Source: Muribaculaceae bacterium
Lineage (GTDB): Bacteria; Bacteroidota; Bacteroidia; Bacteroidales; Muribaculaceae
DNA length: 50,946 nt
Direction of reading: 5' to 3'
NCBI GenBank assembly: GCA_009775355.1
Contig: VSPN01000010.1
Coordinates: 1 to 50,946, forward strand
In this document: in pieces, positions 23,212 to 33,140 of the stretch
Numbering within the stretch: the stretch's first letter is position 1
Layout: each line of letters opens with the position of its first letter
Program-made: the position numbers and the translations under genes
Notes under the pieces: model-generated
Database searches by the model: none
Told to the model about the DNA's origin: nothing
The model's input: only the letters and a program-made list of their open reading frames with translations

Positions 23212-24003
23212 ATGCATTCAAAAGAGGAAAAATTAAAGGCATTCGGCGATTTTCTCGATGTCCTTGATACGCTGCGCGAGAAATGTCCGTGGGACCGCAA
23301 GCAGACCAATGAGTCTCTACGTCCCAATACCATAGAAGAAGTCTACGAACTTTGCGACGCTCTAATTGCCGATGATAATCCCAATATCTGCAAGGAGCTC
23401 GGCGACGTGTTGCTCCATGTAGCATTCTATGCAAAGATCGGTGAAGAGAAACAGCTGTTCGATCTTGCTGATGTGTGTTCCAGACTATCGGAGAAACTCA
23501 TCTTCCGTCATCCCCATATATATGGAAATGTCGATGCCGAGACTCCCGATCAGGTGTCAAAGAACTGGGAGAAGATCAAGCAGCGCGAGAAAGACGGCAA
23601 CAAATCTGTGCTGGCGGGCGTGCCGTCGACGCTCCCCGCGCTCATAAAGGCCAACCGCATACAGGAGAAAGCACGCAACGTCGGATTCGACTGGGAAAGC
23701 CGTGAGCAGGTGTGGGACAAGGTAAAGGAAGAAATCGCGGAAGTCGAACTCGAAATCAAGGGAGGCGACACCGAAGGCAATGCCGCGAACATAGAAGCGG
23801 AATTCGGAGATCTTCTGTTTGCTGTCGTAAACGCAGCACGACTTTACGGAGTCGATCCTGAAAACGCGCTCGAACGCACGAACCGAAAGTTTATTGGCAG
23901 ATTCAATTATATAGAGAACAGACTTAAGGAAACAGACAGGACATTCTCGGATGTCACTCTCAAGGAGATGGATGAAATCTGGGAGGAAGCCAAAAAGATC
24001 TGA
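23212..24003 (+). CDS. mazG: Nucleoside triphosphate pyrophosphohydrolase MazG
   Basis: The 263-aa protein has two all-alpha MazG domains. The N-terminal one shows CPWDRKQTNESL, EEVYELCDAL and KELGDVLLHVAFYAKI with the E-x-x-E / E-x-x-D metal ligands; the C-terminal one has KEEIAEVELEIKGG and EAEFGDLLFAVVNAARL. It hydrolyses NTPs to NMP and PPi as house-cleaning and may affect ppGpp levels. topB starts 2 nt after the stop, so the two are co-transcribed. Confidence 0.95.
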   Translation: MHSKEEKLKAFGDFLDVLDTLREKCPWDRKQTNESLRPNTIEEVYELCDALIADDNPNICKELGDVLLHVAFYAKIGEEKQLFDLADVCSRLSEKLIFRHPHIYGNVDAETPDQVSKNWEKIKQREKDGNKSVLAGVPSTLPALIKANRIQEKARNVGFDWESREQVWDKVKEEIAEVELEIKGGDTEGNAANIEAEFGDLLFAVVNAARLYGVDPENALERTNRKFIGRFNYIENRLKETDRTFSDVTLKEMDEIWEEAKKI

Positions 24004-24005
24004 AC

Positions 24006-25880
24006 GTGATACTCTGCATTACCGAGAAACCAAGTGTCGGCAGGGATATCGCCCGCATTCTTGGCGCCAATATCCAGAGACCCGGATATTACGAGGGCAA
24101 CGGGTATTGTGTGACCTGGACATTCGGACATCTCTGCGAGCTGAAGGAGCCGGCCGATTACACGCCGCATTGGAAATCGTGGGGACTGTCTTGTCTGCCC
24201 ATGATACCCGATAAGTTCGGCATAAAGCTCAAAGACGACAGGGGAATCGAGCAGCAGTTCAACACGATCCGTAATCTTATCCAGAATTGTGATGAAGTGA
24301 TAAACTGCGGCGATGCCGGTCAGGAAGGAGAACTGATACAACGTTGGGTAATGCAGAAAGCCGGTTGCGTGAAACCTGTGAAGCGTCTCTGGGTAAGCTC
24401 GCTTACCGATGAGGCGGTGCGCGAAGGATTCGAGCATCTCCGTGACCAGAAGGATCTGGAGCCGCTTTACACAGCCGGGCTTTGCCGCGCCATCGGCGAC
24501 TGGCTTCTCGGCATGAACGCCACGAGGCTCTACACGCTCAAATACGGCACCGACAGTCAGATCCTCTCGATCGGTCGGGTGCAGACCCCGACTCTCGCGC
24601 TGGTCGTCAACCGTCAGATGGAAATAGAGAACTTCGTGCCAAAAGATTCCTGGGAACTGAAGACAAAATACCGGAACACGTTATTCACATCATCCTTGAA
24701 GGCGTTTGAAACGGAAGAAGATGGAGCGCGTCTGCTCAACCAACTTCGCCCTCTGCCAATCGAGATAACCGGAGTGGCTAAAAAGAATGGCAAGGAAGCT
24801 CCCCCGAGATTGTTCGACCTTACGTCGCTGCAGGTGGAGTGCAACAAGAAATTCGGCATGGGCGCCGACCAGACATTGCGTGCCATCCAGTCTCTATATG
24901 AGAAAAAGCTGACCACTTATCCGCGGGTCGACACCACTTATCTCACCGACGACATATATCCGAAATGCCCGGGTATTCTGGGAAGTCTCCGTCCTTATTC
25001 CGCCCTTGTGCGCGGAATAGGCGAGGGGCGTCTGCGCAAGAGCAAGAAAGTGTTTGATAACTCTAAAGTGACCGATCACCACGCTATAATCCCTACCGGT
25101 CAGCCATTGCCCGAGTCTCTTGGACTTGACGAGAAGAGAGTGTTCCATACTATAGCATTGAGATTTATTTCTGTTTTCTATCCTGACTGCGTCTTCGAGC
25201 AGACCACTGTGTCAGCCAGGGTAGGCCATGTGGCTTTCAAAGCGAACGGAAGGGTTATAATCGATCCGGGATGGAAGAATGTATTTTCCCGATCGAAAGA
25301 TGGCGGCACACAGTCTTCGGAGGATCAGAACGGTGATTCTGCAGTTTTGCCTGTGTTTGCGAAAGGTGAGACCGGTTCCCATGAGCCTCTGCTGGCAAAG
25401 AAGACTACCCAGCCTCCCAAGTATTATACGGAAGGCACTCTGCTGAAAGCGATGGAGACAGCCGGGTCCACTGTGGATGACGAGGATCTGCGTGAATCGC
25501 TGAAAGCCAACGGAATCGGGCGTCCTTCGACACGTGCGGGCATAATCGAGACTCTCTATAAACGCGGCTACATACGTCAGGAGCGTAAATCGCTCCGGGC
25601 CACAAGCGCAGGCATTGAACTGATCGGAATAATAAGAGAAGATCTGCTCAAAAGCGCTAAGCTTACAGGCATATGGGAGGGGAGGCTGCGCCAGATCGAA
25701 CGGGGCACATACAGTGCCGCCGAATTTATCGGACAGCTCAAGACCATGATCGGAGATATAACCAGTGCCGTGATGCATGATGCGACCAACCGTCGCATCA
25801 GGGCGGAATCCGATGGTCTCAGGCAAACAGCCCCATCTTCCGTAAGTGCGGGAAAACAGAAAAAGAATGCGAAACAGTAG
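24006..25880 (+). CDS. topB: DNA topoisomerase III
   Basis: The 624-aa type IA topoisomerase relaxes or decatenates single-stranded regions. Seen: the TOPRIM start CITEKPSVGRDIA and acidic NCGDAGQEGE, the fold segment SIGRVQTPTLALVV, and the catalytic tyrosine in TTYPRVDTTYLT. There follow DHHAIIPTG and the domain IV motif ANGIGRPSTRAGIIETL. It ends in a short Lys-rich tail with no zinc-binding cysteines. Translation starts at GTG 24006, right after mazG; no in-frame ATG precedes the TOPRIM motif. Confidence 0.96.
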   Translation: MILCITEKPSVGRDIARILGANIQRPGYYEGNGYCVTWTFGHLCELKEPADYTPHWKSWGLSCLPMIPDKFGIKLKDDRGIEQQFNTIRNLIQNCDEVINCGDAGQEGELIQRWVMQKAGCVKPVKRLWVSSLTDEAVREGFEHLRDQKDLEPLYTAGLCRAIGDWLLGMNATRLYTLKYGTDSQILSIGRVQTPTLALVVNRQMEIENFVPKDSWELKTKYRNTLFTSSLKAFETEEDGARLLNQLRPLPIEITGVAKKNGKEAPPRLFDLTSLQVECNKKFGMGADQTLRAIQSLYEKKLTTYPRVDTTYLTDDIYPKCPGILGSLRPYSALVRGIGEGRLRKSKKVFDNSKVTDHHAIIPTGQPLPESLGLDEKRVFHTIALRFISVFYPDCVFEQTTVSARVGHVAFKANGRVIIDPGWKNVFSRSKDGGTQSSEDQNGDSAVLPVFAKGETGSHEPLLAKKTTQPPKYYTEGTLLKAMETAGSTVDDEDLRESLKANGIGRPSTRAGIIETLYKRGYIRQERKSLRATSAGIELIGIIREDLLKSAKLTGIWEGRLRQIERGTYSAAEFIGQLKTMIGDITSAVMHDATNRRIRAESDGLRQTAPSSVSAGKQKKNAKQ

Positions 25881-25895
25881 AATGCCTATATAATA

Positions 25896-26114
25896 ATGAC
25901 AGCACATAAAATCCAGTATATAGCGGTGTTTGTGATACTCGCCGCAGTGACAGTCTGGATCATTTGGTCTTTGTTGCGTCGCAAATCCGCTAAGCATTCC
26001 GGATGTTGCGGATGCGGTCTTGCCGATGCGTGCAAAGGACGCCGTAATCCCCAGTCACAAACCGACGATTCCTGTTGCGGGATAAAGTCACGCACAGAAA
26101 AGGGAAAAAAGTAG
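25896..26114 (+). CDS. FeoB-associated-type Cys-rich membrane protein
   Basis: The 72-aa protein has one N-terminal membrane helix (about 7-27), a basic stretch, then the Cys cluster CCGCGLADACKG and a second CC near the end. This matches the small FeoB_associated family usually encoded next to the ferrous-iron permease. No feoA or feoB lies in this window, so its partner must be elsewhere or the role differs. It sits 15 nt downstream of topB. Confidence 0.75.
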   Translation: MTAHKIQYIAVFVILAAVTVWIIWSLLRRKSAKHSGCCGCGLADACKGRRNPQSQTDDSCCGIKSRTEKGKK

Positions 26115-26147
26115 ACGTTCGATTACTGTTGTTAGGATATTAATTAT

Positions 26148-26155
26148 TATATTTG
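26148..26155 (+). promoter_or_regulatory. -7 box of the DHH phosphoesterase gene
   Basis: TATATTTG lies 18 nt before the ATG at 26174, implying a leader of about 12-15 nt. It overlaps the in-frame TTG at 26153, ruling out that start. Confidence 0.6.
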
Positions 26156-26173
26156 CAAATTGAACGAATAAGA

Positions 26174-27235
26174 ATGAAGAATCTGCTGAATACAGAAGAT
26201 GTCACGGCTTTCATGCGTCTCCTCGAGAAGCATGAGAGAATAGTGCTTACATGCCATATGCGCCCCGATGGCGATGCCATAGGCAGCACTCTCGGCCTAT
26301 GCCACCTGTTGAGAGACATGGGGAAAGAGGCTCATGTGGTAGTGCCTGACCGCATACCGAGATGTCTGCATTTTCTCCCGGGGTCGAAAGATCTGGCTGT
26401 ATATACGCAGTATGATCCATACTGTACGAGACTTGTCGGTGATGCTGATCTTCTGATCATGTGCGATTTCAACACTGCGTCGCGTCAGGGAGATCTCGCG
26501 CCGCTGATCGTAAGTGTGGCTTGCGCCAAGGTTCTTATCGATCACCACCGCGATCCTGACATTGAATGCGATGTCAGATTCTCGTACCCCTCCATGTCGT
26601 CTACGTGCGAACTCGCTTTCCGCCTGATTGCGGCGTGCGGTCTCTATGGCAAGGTTTCTAAGGAATCCGCCACATGTCTTCTTGCCGGAATGATTACAGA
26701 TACCCAGAATTTTACGGTAAACTGCGATAATCCAGAGATATATGAAATCATGATGCGCCTGATTGAGAAAGGGGTGGACAAGAAGCGCATAATTGATGAG
26801 GCTCTCAAATCGACCACATACGACGCGTTGAGGCTCAACAGTTTCGCGTTGCTTGAGCGACTTGAGATTTTCGAACAGTCACGATGTGCGCTCATCGTGT
26901 TGTCAAAAGATGATCTCGCACGCTTCCGCTATCAGAAAGGAGATACCGAAGGCCTGGTCAATATGCCTCTCGAGATCAGAGGCATAGTCTACAGTATTTT
27001 CATGCGTGAGGATGCCGACTGTGTGAAGGTCTCGGCAAGAAGCAGATATGATTTCCCGGTCTGCGACATATGTCGCGATCTTTTCTCCGGAGGCGGCCAT
27101 CTCATGGCTGCCGGTGGAGAGTTCTACGGCTCTCTCGATGATTGTAAGAAACTTTTTGCCGACAGGATGAAAGACTATGACCGATTCCTGCCCGCAAAAA
27201 TCGAACGTCTCGAAATCAGACTGCACGCAGACTGA
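26174..27235 (+). CDS. DHH/DHHA1 phosphoesterase (NrnA-like nano-RNase / pAp phosphatase)
   Basis: The 353-aa cytoplasmic protein has the DHH motifs HMRPDGDAIGS, IMCDFNTASR, the signature LIDHHRDPD and MITDTQNF, then the DHHA1 domain with SGGGHLMAAGG that binds the nucleotide. NrnA-type enzymes degrade 2-5-nt RNA and dephosphorylate 3'-phosphoadenosine-5'-phosphate; related proteins cleave cyclic dinucleotides, so the natural substrate is not fixed by sequence. No N-terminal PAS or GGDEF domain is present. The DUF4827 gene follows after 27 nt. Confidence 0.9.
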   Translation: MKNLLNTEDVTAFMRLLEKHERIVLTCHMRPDGDAIGSTLGLCHLLRDMGKEAHVVVPDRIPRCLHFLPGSKDLAVYTQYDPYCTRLVGDADLLIMCDFNTASRQGDLAPLIVSVACAKVLIDHHRDPDIECDVRFSYPSMSSTCELAFRLIAACGLYGKVSKESATCLLAGMITDTQNFTVNCDNPEIYEIMMRLIEKGVDKKRIIDEALKSTTYDALRLNSFALLERLEIFEQSRCALIVLSKDDLARFRYQKGDTEGLVNMPLEIRGIVYSIFMREDADCVKVSARSRYDFPVCDICRDLFSGGGHLMAAGGEFYGSLDDCKKLFADRMKDYDRFLPAKIERLEIRLHAD

Positions 27236-27262
27236 CCGACAGACGATTTCATTTATGTAGAT

Positions 27263-27856
27263 ATGAAAAAGAAAATAAATATAATTGGACTGACATTTAG
27301 AATTTCTCTGTTGTTCTCAGGGTGCATGATTATCTCTTCTTGCGATGACAATAAAAGCTATGCCGACATGCTGCGCGACGAGGAGGCTGCAGTGAACTGG
27401 TATCTCGCCCAACACCGTGTTGAACCGCGTGTTCCTGAGGATTCGGTTTTTCAGACAGGTTCAGACGCTCCCTTCTACAGGATGAACAACGAGGGCTCGG
27501 TCTATATGCGTGTCATATCGCGTGGAGATATGGATAACCGTCCCAAGAAGGGACAGACTGTCTATCTCCGTTTCATGCGTTATGACATCAACCAGATGTA
27601 TGCAGGCAATACAGTGATCGGCAGCGGAAATGCCGAGAATATGGGGTATGTCAACGGATACTCTTTCGTCTACGGAAATACTGTTCTTACGTCAACTACG
27701 CAGTATGGTGACGGATTGCAGATTCCACTCGATTATCTCGGCTACGACTGCGAGGTGGATCTGATCGTCAAGTCAATTGACGGTACGACCGACAATATCA
27801 GCCTGTGCATCCCTTATGTCTATAAAAGTCTGAAATATTTTAAAGCAGAATATTGA
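27263..27856 (+). CDS. DUF4827-type lipoprotein
   Basis: The 197-aa protein has a lipoprotein signal peptide with CMIISSC (a preceding Cys lies in SGC). A short helical part YADMLRDEEAAVNWYL is followed by a beta-rich domain (KKGQTVYLRFMRYD ... IPLDYLGYDCEVDLIVKS). The layout is like the Bacteroidales DUF4827 family, which may be distantly FKBP-like. No catalytic residues are evident. The glmM ATG lies 2 nt after its stop, so the pair is coupled. Confidence 0.8.
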   Translation: MKKKINIIGLTFRISLLFSGCMIISSCDDNKSYADMLRDEEAAVNWYLAQHRVEPRVPEDSVFQTGSDAPFYRMNNEGSVYMRVISRGDMDNRPKKGQTVYLRFMRYDINQMYAGNTVIGSGNAENMGYVNGYSFVYGNTVLTSTTQYGDGLQIPLDYLGYDCEVDLIVKSIDGTTDNISLCIPYVYKSLKYFKAEY

Positions 27857-27858
27857 TT

Positions 27859-29244
27859 ATGTCTCTTATTAAATCAATTTCCGGAATCCGGGGTACGATC
27901 GGAGGTCGGCAGGGCGAAGGCCTCAGCGGTGTTGATGTCGTTAAGTTTACAGCTGCTTATGCAGCTTTTATCCGTAAATCATATAAGGGCTCATCCAACA
28001 GCATAGTCGTAGGGCGAGACGCCCGTATTTCCGGGCCGATGGTCTCTCATCTTGTTGTCGGAACTCTCATGTCGATGGGATTTGATGTGATCAATATCGG
28101 CGTGGCTTCGACCCCTACCACAGAACTGGCGGTGACAGCCGAGAAGGCATGCGGAGGTATAATTATCACTGCAAGCCATAATCCTATCCAGTGGAACGCG
28201 CTCAAGCTTCTTAACGAGCATGGCGAGTTCCTTGACGATGCCGAAGGCAAGGAAGTCATTCGAATGGCAGATGAAAATGACTACAGCTTCTCGGATGTGG
28301 CTGAACTCGGCAAGGAATATTTCAATGACGCTTATGTGCTACATCATATTGATGCAGTCAGGAATCTGGCTCTTGTCGATGTCGATGCCATAAGCAAAGC
28401 AGACTTCACTGTCGCTGTCGATGCTGTCAATTCCGTGGGCGGAGTGGTGATTCCTCAGTTGCTTCGGGCTCTTGGAGTCAGAAATATAATTGAACTCAAC
28501 TGTGAGCCGACAGGTCGCTTTGCCCACACTCCTGAGCCTATTCCGCAGAATCTCACTCAGATCGCCGAGGTGATGAGAAATTCTACAGCCGACGTCGGTT
28601 TTGTGGTTGACCCGGATGTCGACCGACTTGCGATTGTCATGGAAAACGGCGAGATGTTTGTCGAGGAGAATACTCTTGTGGCTATAGCCGATTATGTACT
28701 TCAGCATACTCCCGGCTCTACGGTTTCCAATCTCAGCTCGTCGCGCGGTCTTCGCGATGTGACCGAGAAACATGGATGTTCATATTCTGCGGCTGCAGTG
28801 GGCGAAGTCAATGTAGTGCATAAAATGAAAGAGACCGGTGCCATAATTGGAGGAGAAGGCAACGGCGGAGTCATATATCCTGAAATACATTACGGACGCG
28901 ATGCTCTTGTCGGTGTGGCTCTCTTTCTCACGCTTATGGCGAAATCAGGCAGGAAGGTAACCGGGATCAAAGAGGAACTTCCACGTTATGCCATAGCCAA
29001 AAACAAGATCGAACTCACGCCCGATATTGATGTTGACGCCATTCTCGAGGCTGTGAAGAACAGATATTCTGACGAAAAGGTGACAGACATCGACGGTGTC
29101 AAGATCGATTTTGCCGATTGCTGGGTACATCTGCGCAAATCGAACACCGAACCAATCATCCGCATATACAGTGAGGCGGAGACAATCGAAAAAGCGGACT
29201 GTCTCGCCCTTGATATGATAAAGGTGATAGAGTCAGTCAGATAA
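27859..29244 (+). CDS. glmM: Phosphoglucosamine mutase
   Basis: The 461-aa alpha-D-phosphohexomutase converts glucosamine-6-P to glucosamine-1-P for UDP-GlcNAc. Motifs in order: SISGIRGTIGG, the phosphoserine loop ITASHNPIQWNALK, the metal site DPDVDRLAIV, GGEGNGGVIYPEIHYGRDA and the phosphate-binding RKSNTEPIIRIYSEA. The GlmM assignment over a general phosphoglucomutase/phosphomannomutase rests on the archaeal-like long form usual in Bacteroidota. ATG 27859 gives the normal N-terminus. Confidence 0.9.
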   Translation: MSLIKSISGIRGTIGGRQGEGLSGVDVVKFTAAYAAFIRKSYKGSSNSIVVGRDARISGPMVSHLVVGTLMSMGFDVINIGVASTPTTELAVTAEKACGGIIITASHNPIQWNALKLLNEHGEFLDDAEGKEVIRMADENDYSFSDVAELGKEYFNDAYVLHHIDAVRNLALVDVDAISKADFTVAVDAVNSVGGVVIPQLLRALGVRNIIELNCEPTGRFAHTPEPIPQNLTQIAEVMRNSTADVGFVVDPDVDRLAIVMENGEMFVEENTLVAIADYVLQHTPGSTVSNLSSSRGLRDVTEKHGCSYSAAAVGEVNVVHKMKETGAIIGGEGNGGVIYPEIHYGRDALVGVALFLTLMAKSGRKVTGIKEELPRYAIAKNKIELTPDIDVDAILEAVKNRYSDEKVTDIDGVKIDFADCWVHLRKSNTEPIIRIYSEAETIEKADCLALDMIKVIESVR

Positions 29245-29263
29245 CCATTCATACAACCTCCAT

Positions 29264-31063
29264 ATGTTGAAGCGATTCTTTTTAAATATGCTCTCGTCGT
29301 TTGTCGGAGCGTGGATTGCGCTGGCATTGTTCATGCTGTCTGCGGTTCTGCTGCTGTTTGGGCTGGCGGGCAACATGGCCATATCCGTAGGCGCGGGAAC
29401 AGAGCAGGTCAAATCCAGAAGCATTCTGACCATCACTCTTGATGGTCCGATCGAGGAGCGTGAGTCTCCGCTCGAACCGGATCTTTCTGTTATACTGAGC
29501 GGCAGACTCGAGGCTCCGCAGACTCTCGATGTCATATCAGAGTCAATACGAGAGGCTGCTAAGAATGACGATATTGTCGCCATATATCTCAAGTGCGGTG
29601 CTCCTGCTGCTTCACCCGCAACCCTTAATGCGATTCGTGAGGAGCTTGTCGGTTTCAGAAAGGCCACAGGCGGTAAAAAGAAAATTCTTGCGTATGGAGA
29701 CGGTTTTTCTCAAGGAAGTTACTTTGTGGCATCGGCCGCCGACAGTATTTTTATGAATCCTGCCGGAGAAATGGGTCTTCAGGGTTTGTCGTCATCCAAC
29801 TTCTACATGAAGGGGCTTCTCGACAGACTCGGCGTACAGTTTCAGGTTGTAAAAGTCGGTACATATAAATCAGCAGTCGAACCCTACATTCTTGATAATA
29901 TGAGTGAACCGGCGAGAGCGCAGATGGATACGCTTCTCGGCACGATGTGGGGATATATCCGCTTGCAGATTTCCGAATCGCGCAAAGGACTTTCAGCCGC
30001 AACGATTGATTCTCTCGTCAGCAAGGATCACATAGCCTTTGCTAAGGCTGAATCTGCTGTAAAAGCCGGACTTGTAGATTCTCTTGTGTATGAAAGAGTG
30101 ATGGACCGACGTCTTGCGGCAATTGCCGGACGCGAGGAGAAAAAGCTTAATTTCGTGAGCCCCTCGACTCTTGTGGCTGGCAGACATTGGGCGACGGCTT
30201 TCAGTTCCAAGCGCCAGATCGCAGTGCTTTATGCCTGCGGCGAGATTGCAGACGGAAACAATAATCAGATCAACTACGAGAACCTTGTTCCTGTTATCGT
30301 TAAGCTTGCTGATGATGACAAAGTGAAAGGACTTGTGCTGCGCGTCAACTCTCCGGGAGGTTCGGTTTACGGAAGTACTCAGATAGGGGAGGCTCTTGAT
30401 TATTTTCAGTCCAAAGGAAAGCCTCTTGCAGTCTCGATGGGTGATTATGCTGCATCGGGCGGTTACTGGATTTCTGCCGATGCCGACAGAATATTTGCAG
30501 ATCCGTTAACAGTTACCGGTTCGATCGGCATATTCGGATTGCTCCCGAACTTTAAAGGAACCCTTGATAAACTCGGAGTGAATGTTGCGACTGTCAGCAC
30601 AAATCCTGGTGCGACATTTCCGTCAGGATTCAGACCCCTTGACGAGACCCAGCTGTCGGTGATGCAGAAATATGTGGATCGAGGTTATGACGATTTTACA
30701 TCTCGCGTTGCCAAATGTCGTAAAATGAAGAAGGAGAAAGTTCTTGCGATCGCCGAGGGCCGGGTGTGGTCGGCAATTACCGCGCAGCGCATCGGGCTTG
30801 TCGATTCTCTCGGCAGCTTGCGTGACGCAGTGGAATGGACAGCGGCCAAAGCTGGTCTGGATAATAATTTCGATGTCGCGGCATATCCGCAGTTCGAACC
30901 ATCGGTGTGGGATATGATCAGGCTTGGTTCCATGACTATGGCAGAACTGAAAGATGCTGTAGAATCGCGCGATGAAGACAGGCTCAGGACATATCTTCTC
31001 AGAAGATTGCTGACACGTAGGCCGGTTCAGGCGAGAATGCCGGAATTCAGAATCGAAATGTAA
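29264..31063 (+). CDS. sppA: Signal peptide peptidase SppA, 67K type
   Basis: The 599-aa membrane-anchored serine protease degrades cleaved signal peptides. It has one N-terminal helix (about 12-36) and two tandem SppA domains. The general-base lysine is in VGTYKSAVEP at about residue 200 of the first domain and the nucleophile serine is in YAASGGYWIS at about residue 398 of the second. SGSIG-like TVTGSIGIFG follows. Both catalytic residues are present. Gene order sppA-lpxK-PNP-thiL is a familiar Bacteroidales arrangement. Confidence 0.95.
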   Translation: MLKRFFLNMLSSFVGAWIALALFMLSAVLLLFGLAGNMAISVGAGTEQVKSRSILTITLDGPIEERESPLEPDLSVILSGRLEAPQTLDVISESIREAAKNDDIVAIYLKCGAPAASPATLNAIREELVGFRKATGGKKKILAYGDGFSQGSYFVASAADSIFMNPAGEMGLQGLSSSNFYMKGLLDRLGVQFQVVKVGTYKSAVEPYILDNMSEPARAQMDTLLGTMWGYIRLQISESRKGLSAATIDSLVSKDHIAFAKAESAVKAGLVDSLVYERVMDRRLAAIAGREEKKLNFVSPSTLVAGRHWATAFSSKRQIAVLYACGEIADGNNNQINYENLVPVIVKLADDDKVKGLVLRVNSPGGSVYGSTQIGEALDYFQSKGKPLAVSMGDYAASGGYWISADADRIFADPLTVTGSIGIFGLLPNFKGTLDKLGVNVATVSTNPGATFPSGFRPLDETQLSVMQKYVDRGYDDFTSRVAKCRKMKKEKVLAIAEGRVWSAITAQRIGLVDSLGSLRDAVEWTAAKAGLDNNFDVAAYPQFEPSVWDMIRLGSMTMAELKDAVESRDEDRLRTYLLRRLLTRRPVQARMPEFRIEM

Positions 31064-31106
31064 ACTTAGCCGATATGTTATAACCAGACAACTTAGTATC
31101 TGATAA

Positions 31107-32198
31107 ATGAGTGGAATAAGCAATCCCCTGCACAGGGTTCTGCCATATGTGTTGAAGCCGATGTCGTGGCTGTATGGTATGGTGACGGATGTCAGAAACT
31201 GGCTTTTCGATCATGGCGTTTTGCCCGTCGAGGAGTTTGATGTGCCTGTGGTCAGTATCGGCAATCTGACTGTCGGCGGCACTGGCAAGACTCCTCATGT
31301 CGAGTATCTGGCCGGAGTGCTGTCTTCCACTTATAATATTGCGGTGCTTAGCCGTGGTTATAAAAGAAAGACGCGCGGTTTTATCCTTGCCAACAGCAAC
31401 AGTACTCCCGAGAGTGTGGGCGATGAGCCTCTGCAGATATATCTCAAACTCGGATCAAGAATAAAAGTGGCGGTTTGTGAGAGCAGGCGTAAGGGTATCA
31501 TGGAAATCATAAGGCAGTTTCCTGATACGCAGCTGATACTGCTCGATGATGCTTTTCAGCACAGATATGTGAAACCCAAAGTCAATGTCATGCTCATGGA
31601 TTACAGCCGGCCTGTCTATGATGATTCGCTTTTGCCTTACGGACGACTTCGGGAGTCCGCTCATCAGGTGAACCGTGCGGATATAGTGGTAGTCACGAAA
31701 TGCCCGGCCGGATTGTCACCTCTCTCGTTCAGACTGATCTCAAAAAAACTCGGTCTGATGCCATATCAGAAGTTATACTACACCTCTTATTCTTATGGTC
31801 CGCTGATGCCTGTCTTCACCGAAGACAATCCTTATCACGCAAATCTTGCGGCTCTGACCGCGCGTGATTCGGTCATGCTTGTGACCGGGATAGCGAATCC
31901 CCGTGGATTTGTCCGGCATTTCAGGTCTTATCCTTTCAAGGTAGTGGTCAATCATTTCCCGGATCATCATGACTTTACAAGATCTGACATAGAGGAGCTG
32001 AAAAATAAATTTTTGACGCTCAAAGGAGAACGCAAAGTGATTGTGACGACAGAGAAAGATGCTGTGCGTATGGCTTATAATCCGTATTTCCCTTCATCGC
32101 TCAAGCAGTTTGTGTTTTATATTCCTGTTTCTGTCAGAATGGTCGCCGAGACTGAAGACAATGACCTTGCCGGAGATCTCATGAAGATTCTCGGGTGA
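31107..32198 (+). CDS. lpxK: Tetraacyldisaccharide 4'-kinase
   Basis: LpxK phosphorylates the 4' position of the lipid A disaccharide at the inner membrane. The 363-aa protein has an N-terminal hydrophobic/amphipathic helix, the P-loop IGNLTVGGTGKTPHVEYL, SRGYKRKTRG, DEPLQIYLKL, the LLDDAFQHR metal site, and KCPAGLS. All are characteristic. Confidence 0.96.
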   Translation: MSGISNPLHRVLPYVLKPMSWLYGMVTDVRNWLFDHGVLPVEEFDVPVVSIGNLTVGGTGKTPHVEYLAGVLSSTYNIAVLSRGYKRKTRGFILANSNSTPESVGDEPLQIYLKLGSRIKVAVCESRRKGIMEIIRQFPDTQLILLDDAFQHRYVKPKVNVMLMDYSRPVYDDSLLPYGRLRESAHQVNRADIVVVTKCPAGLSPLSFRLISKKLGLMPYQKLYYTSYSYGPLMPVFTEDNPYHANLAALTARDSVMLVTGIANPRGFVRHFRSYPFKVVVNHFPDHHDFTRSDIEELKNKFLTLKGERKVIVTTEKDAVRMAYNPYFPSSLKQFVFYIPVSVRMVAETEDNDLAGDLMKILG

Positions 32199-32297
32199 CG
32201 GTCCGGTCTCAACTTTGACATTACGGATACGTTATATCAGATGACGTGACGGACTGCCATGCCATTCCGTTGCTATGTTAATTTAACTCAATAACCC

Positions 32298-33122
32298 ATG
32301 GAAAAGAATTATCTTGAAAAAATCAGAGAGACTGCCGGTTTTATCCGGGAGAAAGTCGGCGAGTTGCCGCACATCGCAGTCATACTCGGCACAGGTCTCG
32401 GAGACCTTGTCAATCATATAGAGATTACAAATGAACTTGACTATCACGTTATACCGAATTTTCCCGTTTCTACGGTAGAAGGACATTCGGGAAGGCTCAT
32501 ATTCGGAAACCTCGGCGGCAAGTACATAATGGCCATGCAGGGACGGTTTCATTATTATGAGGGCTACGACATGAAGGAGGTGACATTTCCTGTGCGCGTC
32601 ATGCGTGAACTCGGTGTCGAGACTTTGTTTGTGAGCAACGCGGCCGGAGGCATGAACAAGGAGTTCCGTGTCGGAGATGTGATGGTGATCACCGATCATA
32701 TCAATCTTTTCCCTGAAAATCCGCTGCGTGGCAAGAATTACGATGAACTCGGCCCGCGTTTCCCGGCCATGACAGAAGCGTATTGCAATGCCATGATACA
32801 CATGGCCGACGATATCGCACGTGAGCAGGATATCCGGCTTATGCATGGAGTGTATGTCGGAACCCCTGGTCCTACTTTCGAGACTCCTGCGGAATATGAA
32901 TATTTCCGTGTCATCGGAGGTGATGCTGTCGGAATGTCAACTGTGCCCGAGGTGATAGTCGCCAACCATGCGGGTATGCGCGTGTTTGGAGTTTCTGTCA
33001 TAACCGACCTCGGTGGCAAGGATATCAAGGAAGTGCCCACTCATGAAGAGGTGCAGAAAGCCGCGATCAAGGCACAGCCCGTGATGACCGGCGTGATCAA
33101 GGAAATGCTCGCGAGATTATAA
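32298..33122 (+). CDS. Purine nucleoside phosphorylase, class I (trimeric)
   Basis: The 274-aa enzyme phosphorolyses inosine and guanosine (and deoxy forms) to free base and pentose-1-phosphate. Seen: ILGTGLGDLVNHI, STVEGHSGRLIFG, GRFHYYEGYDM, SNAAGGMN, a TPGPTFETPAEY active site, and VGMSTVPEVIVANHAGMRV with the base-binding Glu earlier and Asn/Thr later. Together with the NupG permease it completes nucleoside uptake and salvage. A terminator follows directly. Confidence 0.93.
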   Translation: MEKNYLEKIRETAGFIREKVGELPHIAVILGTGLGDLVNHIEITNELDYHVIPNFPVSTVEGHSGRLIFGNLGGKYIMAMQGRFHYYEGYDMKEVTFPVRVMRELGVETLFVSNAAGGMNKEFRVGDVMVITDHINLFPENPLRGKNYDELGPRFPAMTEAYCNAMIHMADDIAREQDIRLMHGVYVGTPGPTFETPAEYEYFRVIGGDAVGMSTVPEVIVANHAGMRVFGVSVITDLGGKDIKEVPTHEEVQKAAIKAQPVMTGVIKEMLARL

Positions 33123-33140
33123 TGATCAACTGAATCGAAG

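Noticed and set aside
25212..25997. Minus-strand frame opposite topB
   Set aside because: It is antisense to topoisomerase motifs and runs into the next gene, with no family features.
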